Shown here: one piece after another, positions 16,233 through 24,752 of the stretch | Numbering within the stretch: the stretch's first letter is position 1 | Layout: each line of letters opens with the position of its first letter | Assembly: GCF_013283785.1 (NCBI RefSeq) | Contig: NZ_JABCPZ010000112.1 | Location: forward strand, 1 to 33,330 | Direction of reading: 5' to 3' | Length of the DNA: 33,330 bases | Origin: Nonomuraea antri | Lineage (GTDB): Bacteria; Actinomycetota; Actinomycetes; Streptosporangiales; Streptosporangiaceae | Translations under genes and position numbers: made by a program | The notes under the pieces: model-generated | What the model saw: the letters and a program-made list of their open reading frames with translations, nothing else | Database searches by the model: none | What the model was told of the DNA's origin: nothing

Positions 16233-16817
16233 TCAGTCCGCCGGGCTGGCGCCGATCACTGTCGCGACGTCCGCAGGGATCGGGTACGGGCGTTCCACCG
16301 GCAGCAGGCCGGTCAGGTCCGCGCGGCCGCGCACCGCCGCGTGCACCTCGCGTACCCGGTCCGTGATGTCGGTGATCGAGACCGTCCAGTCGTCCACGTA
16401 GTGGGCCACGGCCGGGCCCGACAGGCCCACCTGGATCGACCGGTACGGCAGCGCGTTGTGATGCGGGTCGCGTTCCGGGTCCCACTGGATGCGTACCGGG
16501 CTCGACTTGAGCCGCTCCGCCCAGCCGGGTGAGCGGTCGTCGTGGCTGAGACAGGCGTGCCGCAAAGCCCACTCGAACCCCTCGCGGGTGATCTCGATGG
16601 CCAGCACCCGCGCCTGGCCCGGCTTGGTGGCGTAGCCGCAGCGGTACATCATCCACAGGAACGACGGCTTGATCCAGGTCATCCGCTCCCGCTTGAACGG
16701 GCCCGTGAACCGCTGCGCCGCCACGGCCGGGGCCGCGATGGCGGGGTCGTAGGCCTGGTAGACGGTGATCGACGTATCGGTGTGGTGGGCGCGGATCTGG
16801 CGGTATGGGACGTCCAT
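16233..16817 (-). CDS. DUF4291-family protein
   Basis: A 194-residue protein with the conserved features of DUF4291: the opening MDVPYRQIRAHHTDTSITVY followed by QAYDPAIA, then RMTWIKPSFLWMMYRCGYAT and the ITREGFEWALRHACLSH segment. The family is widespread in bacteria and fungi and has no established biochemical role that I can state. The conserved part begins at ATG 16817. An upstream ATG at 16859, 12 nt after the rodA stop and with a GGGA before it, would add 14 residues and allow translational coupling to the cell-wall operon. Its position at the end of the mre cluster may simply be read-through. Confidence 0.85.
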   Translation of the reverse strand: MDVPYRQIRAHHTDTSITVYQAYDPAIAAPAVAAQRFTGPFKRERMTWIKPSFLWMMYRCGYATKPGQARVLAIEITREGFEWALRHACLSHDDRSPGWAERLKSSPVRIQWDPERDPHHNALPYRSIQVGLSGPAVAHYVDDWTVSITDITDRVREVHAAVRGRADLTGLLPVERPYPIPADVATVIGASPAD

Positions 16818-16871
16818 GCCGATCAGGGTGCCGAAGACGACGCCCGCCGGACAACTCATTTCCCGGCCCGG

Positions 16872-18008
16872 CTACACCTCGAACCTGGTGGTCCGGTGCA
16901 CGGCCTGCAGCAGCCCGACCGCGATCAGCCCGGCCACCGTCGCCGACCCGCCGTACGACACGAACGGCAGCGGCACCCCCACGATGGGCAGCAGGCCCAC
17001 GGTCATGCCGACGTTCACGAACGTCTGGAACCCGATCCACGACACCACGGCCCCGGCCAGCACCGTCCCGTACGGCGTGCTGGCGTGCCTGGCGATCGAC
17101 AGCCCGCGCCACAGCAGCACGCAGATCGCCAGCACGATGGCGGCCGCCCCGGCGAAGCCCAGTTCCTCGCCCGCGACGGTGAAGATGAAGTCCGTGTGCT
17201 GCTCCGGCACGAAATGCCCGGCGGTCTGCTCGCCGTTGAACAGGCCCTTGCCGTACAGGCCGCCGGAGCCGATCGCGATGCGGGCCTGCGCCGCGTTGTA
17301 GCCGACGCCGCCGGGGTCGGCGCCGGGGTTGGCCAGCACCAGCAGCCGCTCGATCTGGTACGGCTTGACCAGCCCGAACTTCCACGCCGCAGCCCCCGCC
17401 CCGACCGCGCCCACGGCGAGCACCAGCAGCCACCGCTTGGGCGCGCCCGACACCAGCAGCGCCCCGGCCACCATGGCCGCGAACACCAGCATCGTCCCGA
17501 GGTCGGGTTGCAGCCCGATGAGCCCGATCGGCACCGCGGCCAGCAGCAGCGCCAGCACCACCCCGCCGAACCCGGGCCGGTCCTGGCCGTCGCGCAGCTC
17601 GCCGAGCGGCACCGCGAACGCCAGCGCCAGCGCCAGCTTGGCGAACTCCGACGGCTGGAACTGCACGCCGGGCGCCAGCACGATCCACGAGTGCGCGCCG
17701 TTCACCCGCACCCCCAGCGGGCTGAGCGCCGCCGCCAGCGAGAGCACCGCCAGCACGTACGCCACCGGCACGTACGCCCGCACCACCCGCAGGTCCACCC
17801 GGGAGACCAGCCACATGATCACCAGCCCGAGCCCGATGGCCACGGCCTGCCTGATCAGCAGCGAGTAGTCGCCGCCCATGCGGGTGGCCGACCACACCAG
17901 CAGCAGCCCCACCACCGACAGCCCGAACGCGAACAGCGTCAGCAGCCGGTCGGGCGGCGCCAGCGTCGGCGCCCAGACGAGCGGCCGCCTGCCTGTCATC
18001 GTGCTCAT
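16872..18008 (-). CDS. rodA: RodA/FtsW-type SEDS peptidoglycan glycosyltransferase
   Basis: A 378-residue polytopic SEDS protein that polymerises lipid II glycan strands. Family landmarks are visible: VNGAHSWIVLAPGVQFQPSE ahead of a helix, LQPDLGTMLVF, the large extracellular loop with RIAIGSGGLYGKGLFNGEQT, and the C-terminal GMTVGLLPIVGVPLPFVSYG. The ATG start overlaps the stop of the PBP2 gene (ATGA, 18005-18008), the typical coupling of a SEDS polymerase to its class B transpeptidase. Because it sits in the mre cluster it is RodA-like (elongation or, in mycelial actinobacteria, spore wall) rather than the division FtsW. Confidence 0.95.
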   Translation of the reverse strand: MSTMTGRRPLVWAPTLAPPDRLLTLFAFGLSVVGLLLVWSATRMGGDYSLLIRQAVAIGLGLVIMWLVSRVDLRVVRAYVPVAYVLAVLSLAAALSPLGVRVNGAHSWIVLAPGVQFQPSEFAKLALALAFAVPLGELRDGQDRPGFGGVVLALLLAAVPIGLIGLQPDLGTMLVFAAMVAGALLVSGAPKRWLLVLAVGAVGAGAAAWKFGLVKPYQIERLLVLANPGADPGGVGYNAAQARIAIGSGGLYGKGLFNGEQTAGHFVPEQHTDFIFTVAGEELGFAGAAAIVLAICVLLWRGLSIARHASTPYGTVLAGAVVSWIGFQTFVNVGMTVGLLPIVGVPLPFVSYGGSATVAGLIAVGLLQAVHRTTRFEV

Positions 18009-19858
18009 CGCCGCTCCCGCAGGCCGAGTATGCCCTCCCAGACCACGCGCGCCGCCGGCGCGGCCACCTCGCCGCCCCGGCCGCCCTCGGACAGCACCAC
18101 CACGACCGTGTACGCCGGGTCGGGCGCGAACGAGGCGAACCACGAGGTGTCACGGTGCCCGAACGACTCCGCGGTCCCGGTCTTGCCGGCCACCGCGATC
18201 TTGTCGAACGGGAACTTCTCGAACGCCTCCTCCGCCGTGCCCGACCTGGGCACCCCGGCCAGCGCCGCGCGCATGAACCGCAGGGTCTCTGCCGAGGCGG
18301 GCAGCTTCCCGGCGACCGGCGGGGTGATCGTCTTGAGCGTCCTGCCGTCCGGGCTGACCACCTTGTGCCCGATGCGCGGGTGGAACAGGGTGCCGCCGTT
18401 CGCGATCGCCGCGTACGCCCGGGCCAGCTGCAGCGGCGTGACCAGCACGCCGCCCTGGCCGATGGCGAAGTTCGCCGCGTCGCCGCCGCGCCAGACGCCG
18501 CCGCCGCGGCAGTTCTCCCTGGCGATCGCGGTCAGGTACGCGGCCCGGCCCTGGTCCTTCATCTCCGGGTAGCCGGTCGTGGCCCGGCGGCAGCTCTCCT
18601 TCCGCGTCGCCTGCCAGACGGCCTTCTTCTGGGCCGCGTCGGGCACCGCGCCGGCCGCCTCGCCCGGCAGGTCGACGCCGGTCGGCTCGCCGAAGCCGAA
18701 GCCGCGGGCGGTCTTCTGCATGATGTCCGACCTGCGCTGCCAGAGCTCGTCGGCCAGCCGGTAGTAGATCGTGTCGCACGACTTGACCAGCGCGCCGTGC
18801 ATGGTCAGCCGGCCCAGGTCGGCCGAGGCGAAGTTCCTGAACAGCCGGTTGCCGACGACGTACCCGGACGGGCAGTCGTAGGTGGCGCCCAGGCCGTAGC
18901 CGGCCGCCGCGGCGGCCGCCGTCGAGGCGACCTTCCAGGTGGAGCCCGGCGCCCACTCACCCTGCACGGGCTGCGAGAGCAGCGGCAGCGCCTTGTACTC
19001 CTTGGACGAGACGCCGTCCGTCCAGACCGCAGGGTCGTAGGAGGGATGGCCGGCCAGCGCCACCACCCGCCCGGTGTCGGACCGCATCACCACCACCGCC
19101 CCCGAGGTGCCCCCGCTGGCCGCCAGCGCGCCGGACAGCGCCTGCTCGGCGATGCCCTGGATCCGCGCGTCGATGCTGGTCACGAGGTTGTCGCCGGTGA
19201 CGGGCTCGTCCTGGCGGATGAGCCGGGTGACCTGACCCGTGTTGTCCACGGCCACTTGGCGCTTGCCCGGCTCGCCCGCCAGGTCGCCGTCGTAGCGGGC
19301 TTCGAGCCCGTCGCGGCCCTTGGCGCCCTGCACGTACCCGAGCGTGTGCGCGGCGGAGGTGCCCAGCGGGTAGACGCGTACCGGCAGCAGTTCGGTGCGC
19401 ACGCCGGGGAAGTCCTGCTGCCGCTCGCTGATCTGCAGCGCCGTCGGCACCGGCACGTCCTGCGCCACCGGGATCGGCTCGTACGGCGAGCCCTGCCAGC
19501 ACGGCTGCGGCACCCGCGGCCCGCACAGCCGCACCTTCTCCGCGATCTGCTGGTACGGCTGCCGCAACACCTTGCTGAGCCTGACCAGCACCGCCTTGCC
19601 GCCGTCCGGCTGGTGTTGCAGGGCGATGGCGTCCACCGAGACCACCGGCCTGGTCTTGTTGGTCACCAGCGGCCGTCCCGCGGCGTCGAGGATCTGGCCG
19701 CGCGTGGGCGGCAGCGACACCGTCCTGATGCGGACGTCGGCCGCCGCCCGCACGTACTGCGCGCCGCTGACCACCTGCAGGAACCACAGCCGCCCGCACA
19801 GCGTGAGCAGCAGCGCCACGACCAGCAGCCGCAGCACGAACAGCCGGCCACGCGACAT
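18005..19858 (-). CDS. mrdA: Penicillin-binding protein 2 (class B transpeptidase)
   Basis: A 617-residue class B PBP that cross-links peptidoglycan together with RodA. It has one N-terminal membrane helix (LFVLRLLVVALLLTL), a dimerisation domain (about 40-220) with RTVSLPPTRGQILD, and a transpeptidase domain with catalytic Ser306 in STWK (306-309), the SxD variant of the second motif in KSCDTIYY (360-362) and KTGT (559-562). The active site is complete. Cysteine pairs (LCGPRVPQPC and others) in the external part suggest disulfides. ATG 19858 with a GGGGG 4 nt upstream is chosen; GTG 19885, overlapping the end of mreD, is an alternative. It is tightly linked to mreD and rodA. Confidence 0.95.
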   Translation of the reverse strand: MSRGRLFVLRLLVVALLLTLCGRLWFLQVVSGAQYVRAAADVRIRTVSLPPTRGQILDAAGRPLVTNKTRPVVSVDAIALQHQPDGGKAVLVRLSKVLRQPYQQIAEKVRLCGPRVPQPCWQGSPYEPIPVAQDVPVPTALQISERQQDFPGVRTELLPVRVYPLGTSAAHTLGYVQGAKGRDGLEARYDGDLAGEPGKRQVAVDNTGQVTRLIRQDEPVTGDNLVTSIDARIQGIAEQALSGALAASGGTSGAVVVMRSDTGRVVALAGHPSYDPAVWTDGVSSKEYKALPLLSQPVQGEWAPGSTWKVASTAAAAAAGYGLGATYDCPSGYVVGNRLFRNFASADLGRLTMHGALVKSCDTIYYRLADELWQRRSDIMQKTARGFGFGEPTGVDLPGEAAGAVPDAAQKKAVWQATRKESCRRATTGYPEMKDQGRAAYLTAIARENCRGGGVWRGGDAANFAIGQGGVLVTPLQLARAYAAIANGGTLFHPRIGHKVVSPDGRTLKTITPPVAGKLPASAETLRFMRAALAGVPRSGTAEEAFEKFPFDKIAVAGKTGTAESFGHRDTSWFASFAPDPAYTVVVVLSEGGRGGEVAAPAARVVWEGILGLRERR

Positions 19859-19877
19859 CGCGCCCCCGGCGCCCGGC

Positions 19878-20387
19878 CTAGACACGGCGCACCTGCCGCA
19901 GCGCGACCGGGCGCGACTCGCCCTGCTCGCGGCCCTTGCGCTCCTGCCTGCGCCGCCGCAGCCCGATCACCACGGCCGTCAGCAGCGAGCCCGCGGCCAC
20001 CGTCCAGCCGACCGACCTGGGCAGCTCGGGCACGACGGTCAGCCAGCTCTCGTCGCCGAGCGCGACCGTGGCGGCCGCCTGCCCCAGCGTGGCCAGCGCC
20101 GTGCTCAGCGGCGCCACCAGTACCAGCCGGCCCTCCTGCCAGCGGCCCGCCATGAACCCGGTGAACGCCAGCACCAGCGCGGTACGCCCGATCGTGTGGT
20201 CGGCCGGCGGCGTGACGTCGGCGGCCAGCCCGGCCAGCAGCCCCGCCACGGACCCCCACATCGGCCCCCTGGCCAGCGCCATCCACACCACGGCCAGCGC
20301 CACCAGGTCGGGGCCGCCCCACGGCAGCCGGTTGATCAGCATGACCTGGACCAGCGGCGCCGCGACCAGGACCAGGATCAGTCCCAT
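19878..20387 (-). CDS. mreD: Rod shape-determining protein MreD
   Basis: A 169-residue protein with about five membrane helices, starting MGLILVLVAAPLVQVMLINR and containing WGGPDLVALAVVWMALARG and GLLAGLAADVTPPADHTIGR, the typical actinobacterial MreD pattern. It bridges MreC to the membrane part of the elongation complex. The ATG lies 6 nt after the mreC stop, with an AAGGGG inside the end of mreC as ribosome binding site. The arginine-rich C-terminal tail (GLRRRRQERKGREQ) should be cytoplasmic. Confidence 0.93.
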   Translation of the reverse strand: MGLILVLVAAPLVQVMLINRLPWGGPDLVALAVVWMALARGPMWGSVAGLLAGLAADVTPPADHTIGRTALVLAFTGFMAGRWQEGRLVLVAPLSTALATLGQAAATVALGDESWLTVVPELPRSVGWTVAAGSLLTAVVIGLRRRRQERKGREQGESRPVALRQVRRV

Positions 20388-20393
20388 GTCAGC

Positions 20394-21158
20394 TCACCCC
20401 TTGGAGGCCGGCACGATCACGGACACCAGGTCGAGCGCCGACAGCCGGGCGGCCGGCCGCACCAGCGCGATGCGGGTGGCCGCGCCAGGCGCGCGCACCA
20501 CCGACTCGACCGTGCCGATCGGCACCCCGGGCACGTAGGGCCGCTGCCCGGCCGAGCCCAGCGTGACCACCTGGTCGCCCGCCTTCAGCTCGGCGTTCGG
20601 GTCGAACAGGCTGAGCCGCAGCTTGCCCTCGCCGGGCAGCCCGGTCACCAGCCCCAGCTCGCCCGAGCCGACCATGCGGGCGCCGACGGAGGACGACGCG
20701 TCGGTGATCAGCGACACCGACGAGGTCGCCGGTCCGGCCCAGCTCACCTTGCCCACCAGGCCGTCGGCGTTCAGCACGGTCACGTCGCGCACCAGCCCGT
20801 CGGCGGCGCCGGCGTCGAGCGTGACGCTCTGCCTGCCGTAGCCGACCACGTGCGCGGCCACGCCCTTGCGCGCGGGCACCGAGACGTTCAGCCGGCCGAG
20901 CTGCACGCTCGACTCGGCCTTGAAGCCCGACGCCTGCAGGTCGGCCCTGAGCCTGGCGTTCTCCTGCTCCAGCGCCGCGATGCGGTCCTGGCCGCCGAAC
21001 GACCTGGTGACCAGGCCGACGACGTTCTGCGCGGTCCCGTACACGGCGGACCCGGCCGCGCGCAGCGGCGCCAGCGGCACCACGGTGCGGTCGAGCACGA
21101 CGAGGACGGCCGCGGCGGCCAGGACGATCACGACCGCGACCCGTAACGGCCTGCTCAC
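20394..21158 (-). CDS. mreC: Rod shape-determining protein MreC
   Basis: A 254-residue bitopic protein: one N-terminal membrane helix (LRVAVVIVLAAAAVLVVLD), a short coiled coil (DRIAALEQENARLRADLQAS) and the external beta-barrel MreC domain (VVGYGRQSVTLDAGAADGL, then GLVGKVSWAGPATSSVSLIT). It organises PBP2 and RodA outside the membrane. The GTG at 21156-21158 overlaps the mreB stop by the common GTGA arrangement; a TTG at 21170 would add four residues. Confidence 0.93.
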   Translation of the reverse strand: MSRPLRVAVVIVLAAAAVLVVLDRTVVPLAPLRAAGSAVYGTAQNVVGLVTRSFGGQDRIAALEQENARLRADLQASGFKAESSVQLGRLNVSVPARKGVAAHVVGYGRQSVTLDAGAADGLVRDVTVLNADGLVGKVSWAGPATSSVSLITDASSSVGARMVGSGELGLVTGLPGEGKLRLSLFDPNAELKAGDQVVTLGSAGQRPYVPGVPIGTVESVVRAPGAATRIALVRPAARLSALDLVSVIVPASKG

Positions 21159-22384
21159 CTGCGTGACCAATCAGGCAGCAGGACGTCCCGCATCGCCTGG
21201 AAACGTTCCACGCACCGGCCGGCGCCGAGCGCGACCGAGTACAGCGGCTTGTCGACCACCCGGATCGGCATGCCCGTGGCGTCGCCCATCCGGTCGGCCA
21301 GGCCCCGTAACAGCGCCCCGCCGCCGGTCAGCACGATGCCGTTGTCGAGCAGGTCACCGGCCAGCTCGGCCGGGCACTGGTCGAGCGTGGTCTGCACCGC
21401 GTCGATGATCGACTGGACCTCGTCCTCGATGGCCTCGCTGATCTGGTCGGAGGTGATGGTGGCCGTCTTGGGCAGGCCGGTGACCAGGTCCCGGCCGCGC
21501 ACCGGCGCGCACGCCTTCGGGTCGAGCGGGCGCGGCGCGCCGTTCTCCGGCACGCTCTCCTGCTTCTGCCTGGACCTGAACGGGTTCCAGCTGCGCGGCG
21601 CGGGGACGGGCGGCGGCTCCGGCTCGCCGTCCGGCTCGTCGTGGCCGGGGCCGATGATCTCGACGCCGACCCGGTGGCGTCCCTTCGGCTCGGCGTCGGA
21701 GTCGCGCGCGGTCACCGGCGCGGGCTTGACCATGCCGAGGTCGATCTTCAGCCGCTCGGCGGTGCGTTCGCCGAGCAGCAGCGCGTGTTCCTTCTTGATG
21801 TACGTGACGATGGCCTCGTCCAGCTCGTCGCCGCCGACCCGCAGCGACTTGGCCACCACGACGCCGCTCATCGAGACGATGGCCACCTCCGTGGTGCCGC
21901 CGCCGATGTCGACCACCATGTTGCCGGTGGCCTCGCCGACCTTCAGCCCGGCGCCGATCGCCGCGGCCATCGGCTCCTCGATGATGTGCACCCGCCGCGC
22001 GCCCGCCTCGTAGGCGGCCTCCTTGACGGCCCGCTGCTCGATGGAGGTGGTCCCGCTCGGCACCGCCACCACGATGCGGGGCTTGGCGAGGAACCTGCTG
22101 GGGTGCGCCTTCTGGATGAACATGCGTAACATGCGCTCGGCCGCGTCGAGGTCCGCGATCACGCCGTCCTTGAGCGGGCGGATCGTGGCGATGTGCGGCG
22201 GCGTCCTGCCCACCATGCGCTTGGCCGCCTTGCCCACGGCGACCACGGTGTTCTTGTGAAGGTTGATCGCGATGACGGAGGGCTCGTTCAGCACGATGCC
22301 CTTCCTGCGAACATAGACGAGTGTGTTGGCTGTTCCGAGATCGACCGCTATGTCATGACCGAGAAGAGCCCATGCGAATCCCAT
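21155..22384 (-). CDS. mreB: Actin-like cell-shape protein MreB with a long insertion
   Basis: A 409-residue bacterial actin that guides wall synthesis. It has the phosphate-1 motif AVDLGTANTLVYV (13-25), PSGTTSIEQRAV, VVDIGGGTTEVAIVSMSGV (phosphate 2, 157-175), GGDELDEAI and the adenosine motif NGIVLTGGGALLRGLAD (348-364). The usual length is about 340 residues. The excess is a hydrophilic, proline- and acid-rich insertion at about residues 219-295, between AERLKIDLGM and VRGRDLVTGLPK. ATG 22384 begins the standard N-terminus (MGFAWALLGHDIAVDLGTAN). A GAAAGG lies 10 nt upstream. It is the first gene of the mre operon. Confidence 0.96.
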   Translation of the reverse strand: MGFAWALLGHDIAVDLGTANTLVYVRRKGIVLNEPSVIAINLHKNTVVAVGKAAKRMVGRTPPHIATIRPLKDGVIADLDAAERMLRMFIQKAHPSRFLAKPRIVVAVPSGTTSIEQRAVKEAAYEAGARRVHIIEEPMAAAIGAGLKVGEATGNMVVDIGGGTTEVAIVSMSGVVVAKSLRVGGDELDEAIVTYIKKEHALLLGERTAERLKIDLGMVKPAPVTARDSDAEPKGRHRVGVEIIGPGHDEPDGEPEPPPVPAPRSWNPFRSRQKQESVPENGAPRPLDPKACAPVRGRDLVTGLPKTATITSDQISEAIEDEVQSIIDAVQTTLDQCPAELAGDLLDNGIVLTGGGALLRGLADRMGDATGMPIRVVDKPLYSVALGAGRCVERFQAMRDVLLPDWSRR

Positions 22385-22497
22385 TGCCGCACAGCCTTTC
22401 GCCCGGGAAGGACAGGAGGATGCTGCCCGCCTTCGCGCTGCCCGGAGCGATCTGTCCGCAAACGTCTTAACTCTGTAGCCGCCCGTGTCCGCGCAGG

Positions 22498-23028
22498 TCA
22501 GCGGGCCGGGCGCGGCGGGTGCTCGATCACCAGGACGTCCAGGGGATGGCGGCCGCGCGCGATGGCGGACGCGCCGGGGGGAGCGGGGGCGGGATGGCCG
22601 AGCGAGATCGCGGTCCTGACGCGCCAGGGGGCGGGCAGCCCGGCCAGTTCGGTGGCCGTGCCGGCGTTCGCGGCCGGGAAGAACGACGCCGGGCAGGTGC
22701 CGAGTCCCAGGGCGTGCGCGGCGAGCATGAGGTTCTGCGCGGCCCGGCCCGCGTCGAACTCGGCGTCCTGCGTGGACAGCGTGGCGTCCACCGCGAGGAG
22801 GATGGCCAGCGGCGCCCCGGCCAGGTGTCCCGCGTAGGCGCCGAGCCGGCTCAGGCGGCCCAGCAGCGCGGGGTCGCGGACCACCACGAAACGCCACGGC
22901 TGGCGGTTGCGGGCCGAGCCGGTCCACCTGGCGGCCTCCAGCACCGCCCGCAGCTGCCCGGCGGCGACGGGATCGGCGGTGAAGTGGCGGGTCGCGCGCA
23001 GGCTCGCGATCAGCTCCAGAGGCGTCAT
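22498..23028 (-). CDS. Nitroreductase-family flavoprotein
   Basis: A 176-residue single-domain nitroreductase-like protein that probably binds FMN and uses NAD(P)H. It shows the family opening ELIASLRATRHFTADPV, the SARNRQPWRFVVVRDPALL segment (FMN phosphate region) and AAQNLMLAAHALGLGTC followed by an ASFFPAAN turn. It is slightly short for the family (180-220), lacking part of the C-terminus. The substrate is unknown. It lies upstream of mreB on the same strand but is separated by 113 nt, so co-transcription is uncertain. It diverges from the sensor kinase gene at 23175. Confidence 0.88.
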   Translation of the reverse strand: MTPLELIASLRATRHFTADPVAAGQLRAVLEAARWTGSARNRQPWRFVVVRDPALLGRLSRLGAYAGHLAGAPLAILLAVDATLSTQDAEFDAGRAAQNLMLAAHALGLGTCPASFFPAANAGTATELAGLPAPWRVRTAISLGHPAPAPPGASAIARGRHPLDVLVIEHPPRPAR

Positions 23029-23174
23029 GCCCGCTCACTGTAGCCGCCTGGCGGCCGCCGCCCGCGCCAGGCTCGACGACGCGGCGGCACCCGCTCCAGA
23101 GGGGGCGCGCGGTTGACCAGAGATCACCCTACGGGTGGATTTCCGGGGTAAATCGCGTCCTCTAACCTTCGCCC

Positions 23175-24293
23175 ATGTTCCGCCGTACTCCCCCCACTCC
23201 GATCGACTGGTTGATCGCGGTGATCACGACTGTGTTCGCTCTCGCCGAGGAGATCGGGGGCCGCACGCTGGCGCCGCCGCGCGCCGAGCCCGCCTGGTGG
23301 CTGGCCGCCGTGGTGGCCACCGGCGTGCTGGTGCTGGTCCGGCGCCGCCTGCCGGTCACCCTGCTGACCTGCTACACCGTGGCCAGCGTGGCCACCTACC
23401 TGATCGCGCCGGACGCCGCCGCGGCCTGGCAGTGGTACGTGGAACTGCTGTTGCTGTTCACCGTGCTGGCCGAACGGCCGTGGCGTGACCGGGGAGTGCT
23501 CGGCGCGGTCGTGCTCACGCTGATCTACATCGTGGCCATGGCGGGGGCGGGCAGCCGGAGCGCGGGCCCGGGCGACTACGCCGTCGCGCTGGTCATGACC
23601 GCCATCGCGGGCGGCTCGGGGCTGGCCGTGCGCAGGAACACCGAGCTCGCCGCGCAGGCGAGCGAACGCGGCGAGCTGCTGGCCAGGCAGGCGGTCGTGG
23701 AGGAACGCACCAGGATCGCCCGCGAGCTGCACGACATCGTCGCGCACAGCGTCAGCGTCATGACCATGCAGGCCGGCGCGGTACGCCTGATGCTGCGCCC
23801 CGAGCAGACCACCGAACGCGAGACGCTGACCGTGGTGGCCGACGCCGGCCGCGAGGCGGTGGAGGAGCTGCGGCGGATGCTCGGCCTGCTCCGGGTGCCC
23901 GGCGAACGCGAGCATTCCCCGCAGCCCGGCCTGGCCAGGCTGGACGACCTGCTGGAGCAGATGCGCTGCGCCGGTCTCGAGGTCGACCTGGAGGTGGTCG
24001 GCGCGCCCGTGCCGCTGCCGCCCGGGCTGGAGCTGTCGGCCTACCGCATCGTGCAGGAGTCGCTGACGAACACGCTCAAGCACGCCGGCCCGACCCGGGC
24101 CGGGGTCACGATGACGTACACGCCGCGCGAGCTGCGCCTGGAGATCGTGGACGAGGGCGGGACCGGCGGCGAGCACGGCCCGCCCGGGCACGGGCTGATC
24201 GGCATGCGCGAACGGGTCGCCCTGTTCCACGGCACGCTCTCCGCCGGGCCGCGCCCCGGCGGCTGGGGCGTGCGCGTGGCGGTCCCCCTGTGA
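23175..24293 (+). CDS. NarL-type sensor histidine kinase
   Basis: A 372-residue membrane sensor kinase. Residues 1-150 hold about five hydrophobic segments with no extracellular domain. A short linker helix leads to HisKA_3 with the phospho-acceptor His186 in ARELHDIVAHSVSVM. The HATPase domain follows with the N-box QESLTNTLKHA (294-304), DEGG (326-329) and GHGLIGMRERV (338-348). This is the common actinobacterial class paired with LuxR-type response regulators. ATG 23175 has no ribosome binding site; TAACCT (23163-23168) ends 6 nt before it, suggesting a leaderless message. The stop overlaps the receiver gene start (GTGA). The signal is unknown. Confidence 0.93.
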   Translation: MFRRTPPTPIDWLIAVITTVFALAEEIGGRTLAPPRAEPAWWLAAVVATGVLVLVRRRLPVTLLTCYTVASVATYLIAPDAAAAWQWYVELLLLFTVLAERPWRDRGVLGAVVLTLIYIVAMAGAGSRSAGPGDYAVALVMTAIAGGSGLAVRRNTELAAQASERGELLARQAVVEERTRIARELHDIVAHSVSVMTMQAGAVRLMLRPEQTTERETLTVVADAGREAVEELRRMLGLLRVPGEREHSPQPGLARLDDLLEQMRCAGLEVDLEVVGAPVPLPPGLELSAYRIVQESLTNTLKHAGPTRAGVTMTYTPRELRLEIVDEGGTGGEHGPPGHGLIGMRERVALFHGTLSAGPRPGGWGVRVAVPL

Positions 24294-24691
24294 GCGCGCG
24301 GGCCCGGGCCGGGCGGCCCATCTCGGTGGTGGTGGCCGACGACCGGGCGGCCTTCCGCCGCGGGCTCGCCCTCATCCTCGCCACCCAGCCCGACCTCCGG
24401 CTCGTCGGCGAGGCCGAGGACGGGTACGGCGCGGTGGAGCTGGCCAGGAGCCTGCGTCCCGACGTGGTGCTGATGGACATGGACATGCCGGGTATGTCGG
24501 GCACGGAGGCCGCCCGGGCGCTGCTCGGCGGCGAGCACCGGCCCAGGATCGTCCTGATGACCACCTACGACAGTCCCGGGCGCCGCGAGGAGGCCGCGGC
24601 CGTCGGCGCGTCCGGCCTTCTGCTCAAGGTCTCACCGCCGGAACACCTGCTCGCGCTGCTCCGGGCGGCCGGGCCACCCGTCACCGGCTAA
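24290..24691 (+). CDS. Receiver-only response regulator (no output domain)
   Basis: A 133-residue protein with a complete receiver domain: acidic pair Asp17-Asp18 in VVADDRAAFRRGL, phospho-acceptor Asp63 in VVLMDMDMPGMSG, Thr91/Thr92 in LMTTYD and Lys113 in LLLKVSPPEHLL. Partners of NarL-type kinases normally continue for about 80 more residues with a LuxR helix-turn-helix. Here the frame stops after the last receiver helix (LLALLRAAGPPVTG), and the next 61 nt encode no such domain. It is therefore either a genuine single-domain regulator acting by protein contact, or a truncated gene. GTG 24290 overlaps the kinase stop by 4 nt, so the pair is translationally coupled. Confidence 0.9.
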   Translation: MSARARAGRPISVVVADDRAAFRRGLALILATQPDLRLVGEAEDGYGAVELARSLRPDVVLMDMDMPGMSGTEAARALLGGEHRPRIVLMTTYDSPGRREEAAAVGASGLLLKVSPPEHLLALLRAAGPPVTG

Positions 24692-24752
24692 ACCTTTTGA
24701 CCGGCTCTGTCCGCTACGCGATTCTGCTGCTCCCATCGAGCAGGAGGATCAG

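Noticed and set aside
15607..18153. An 848-codon minus-strand frame spanning the PBP2 end to the small membrane protein
   Set aside because: Only its last ~180 codons are the real membrane protein; the rest is out of frame with rodA and DUF4291.
18155..20155. A 666-codon plus-strand frame opposite PBP2 and MreD
   Set aside because: No recognisable domain, Arg/Pro/Ala-rich; the minus strand holds complete PBP2 and MreD motifs.
22472..22501. CTGACC/TACAGA promoter for mreB
   Set aside because: Spacing is 18 nt but the -10 matches poorly and the -35 overlaps the nitroreductase end; not strong enough to annotate.
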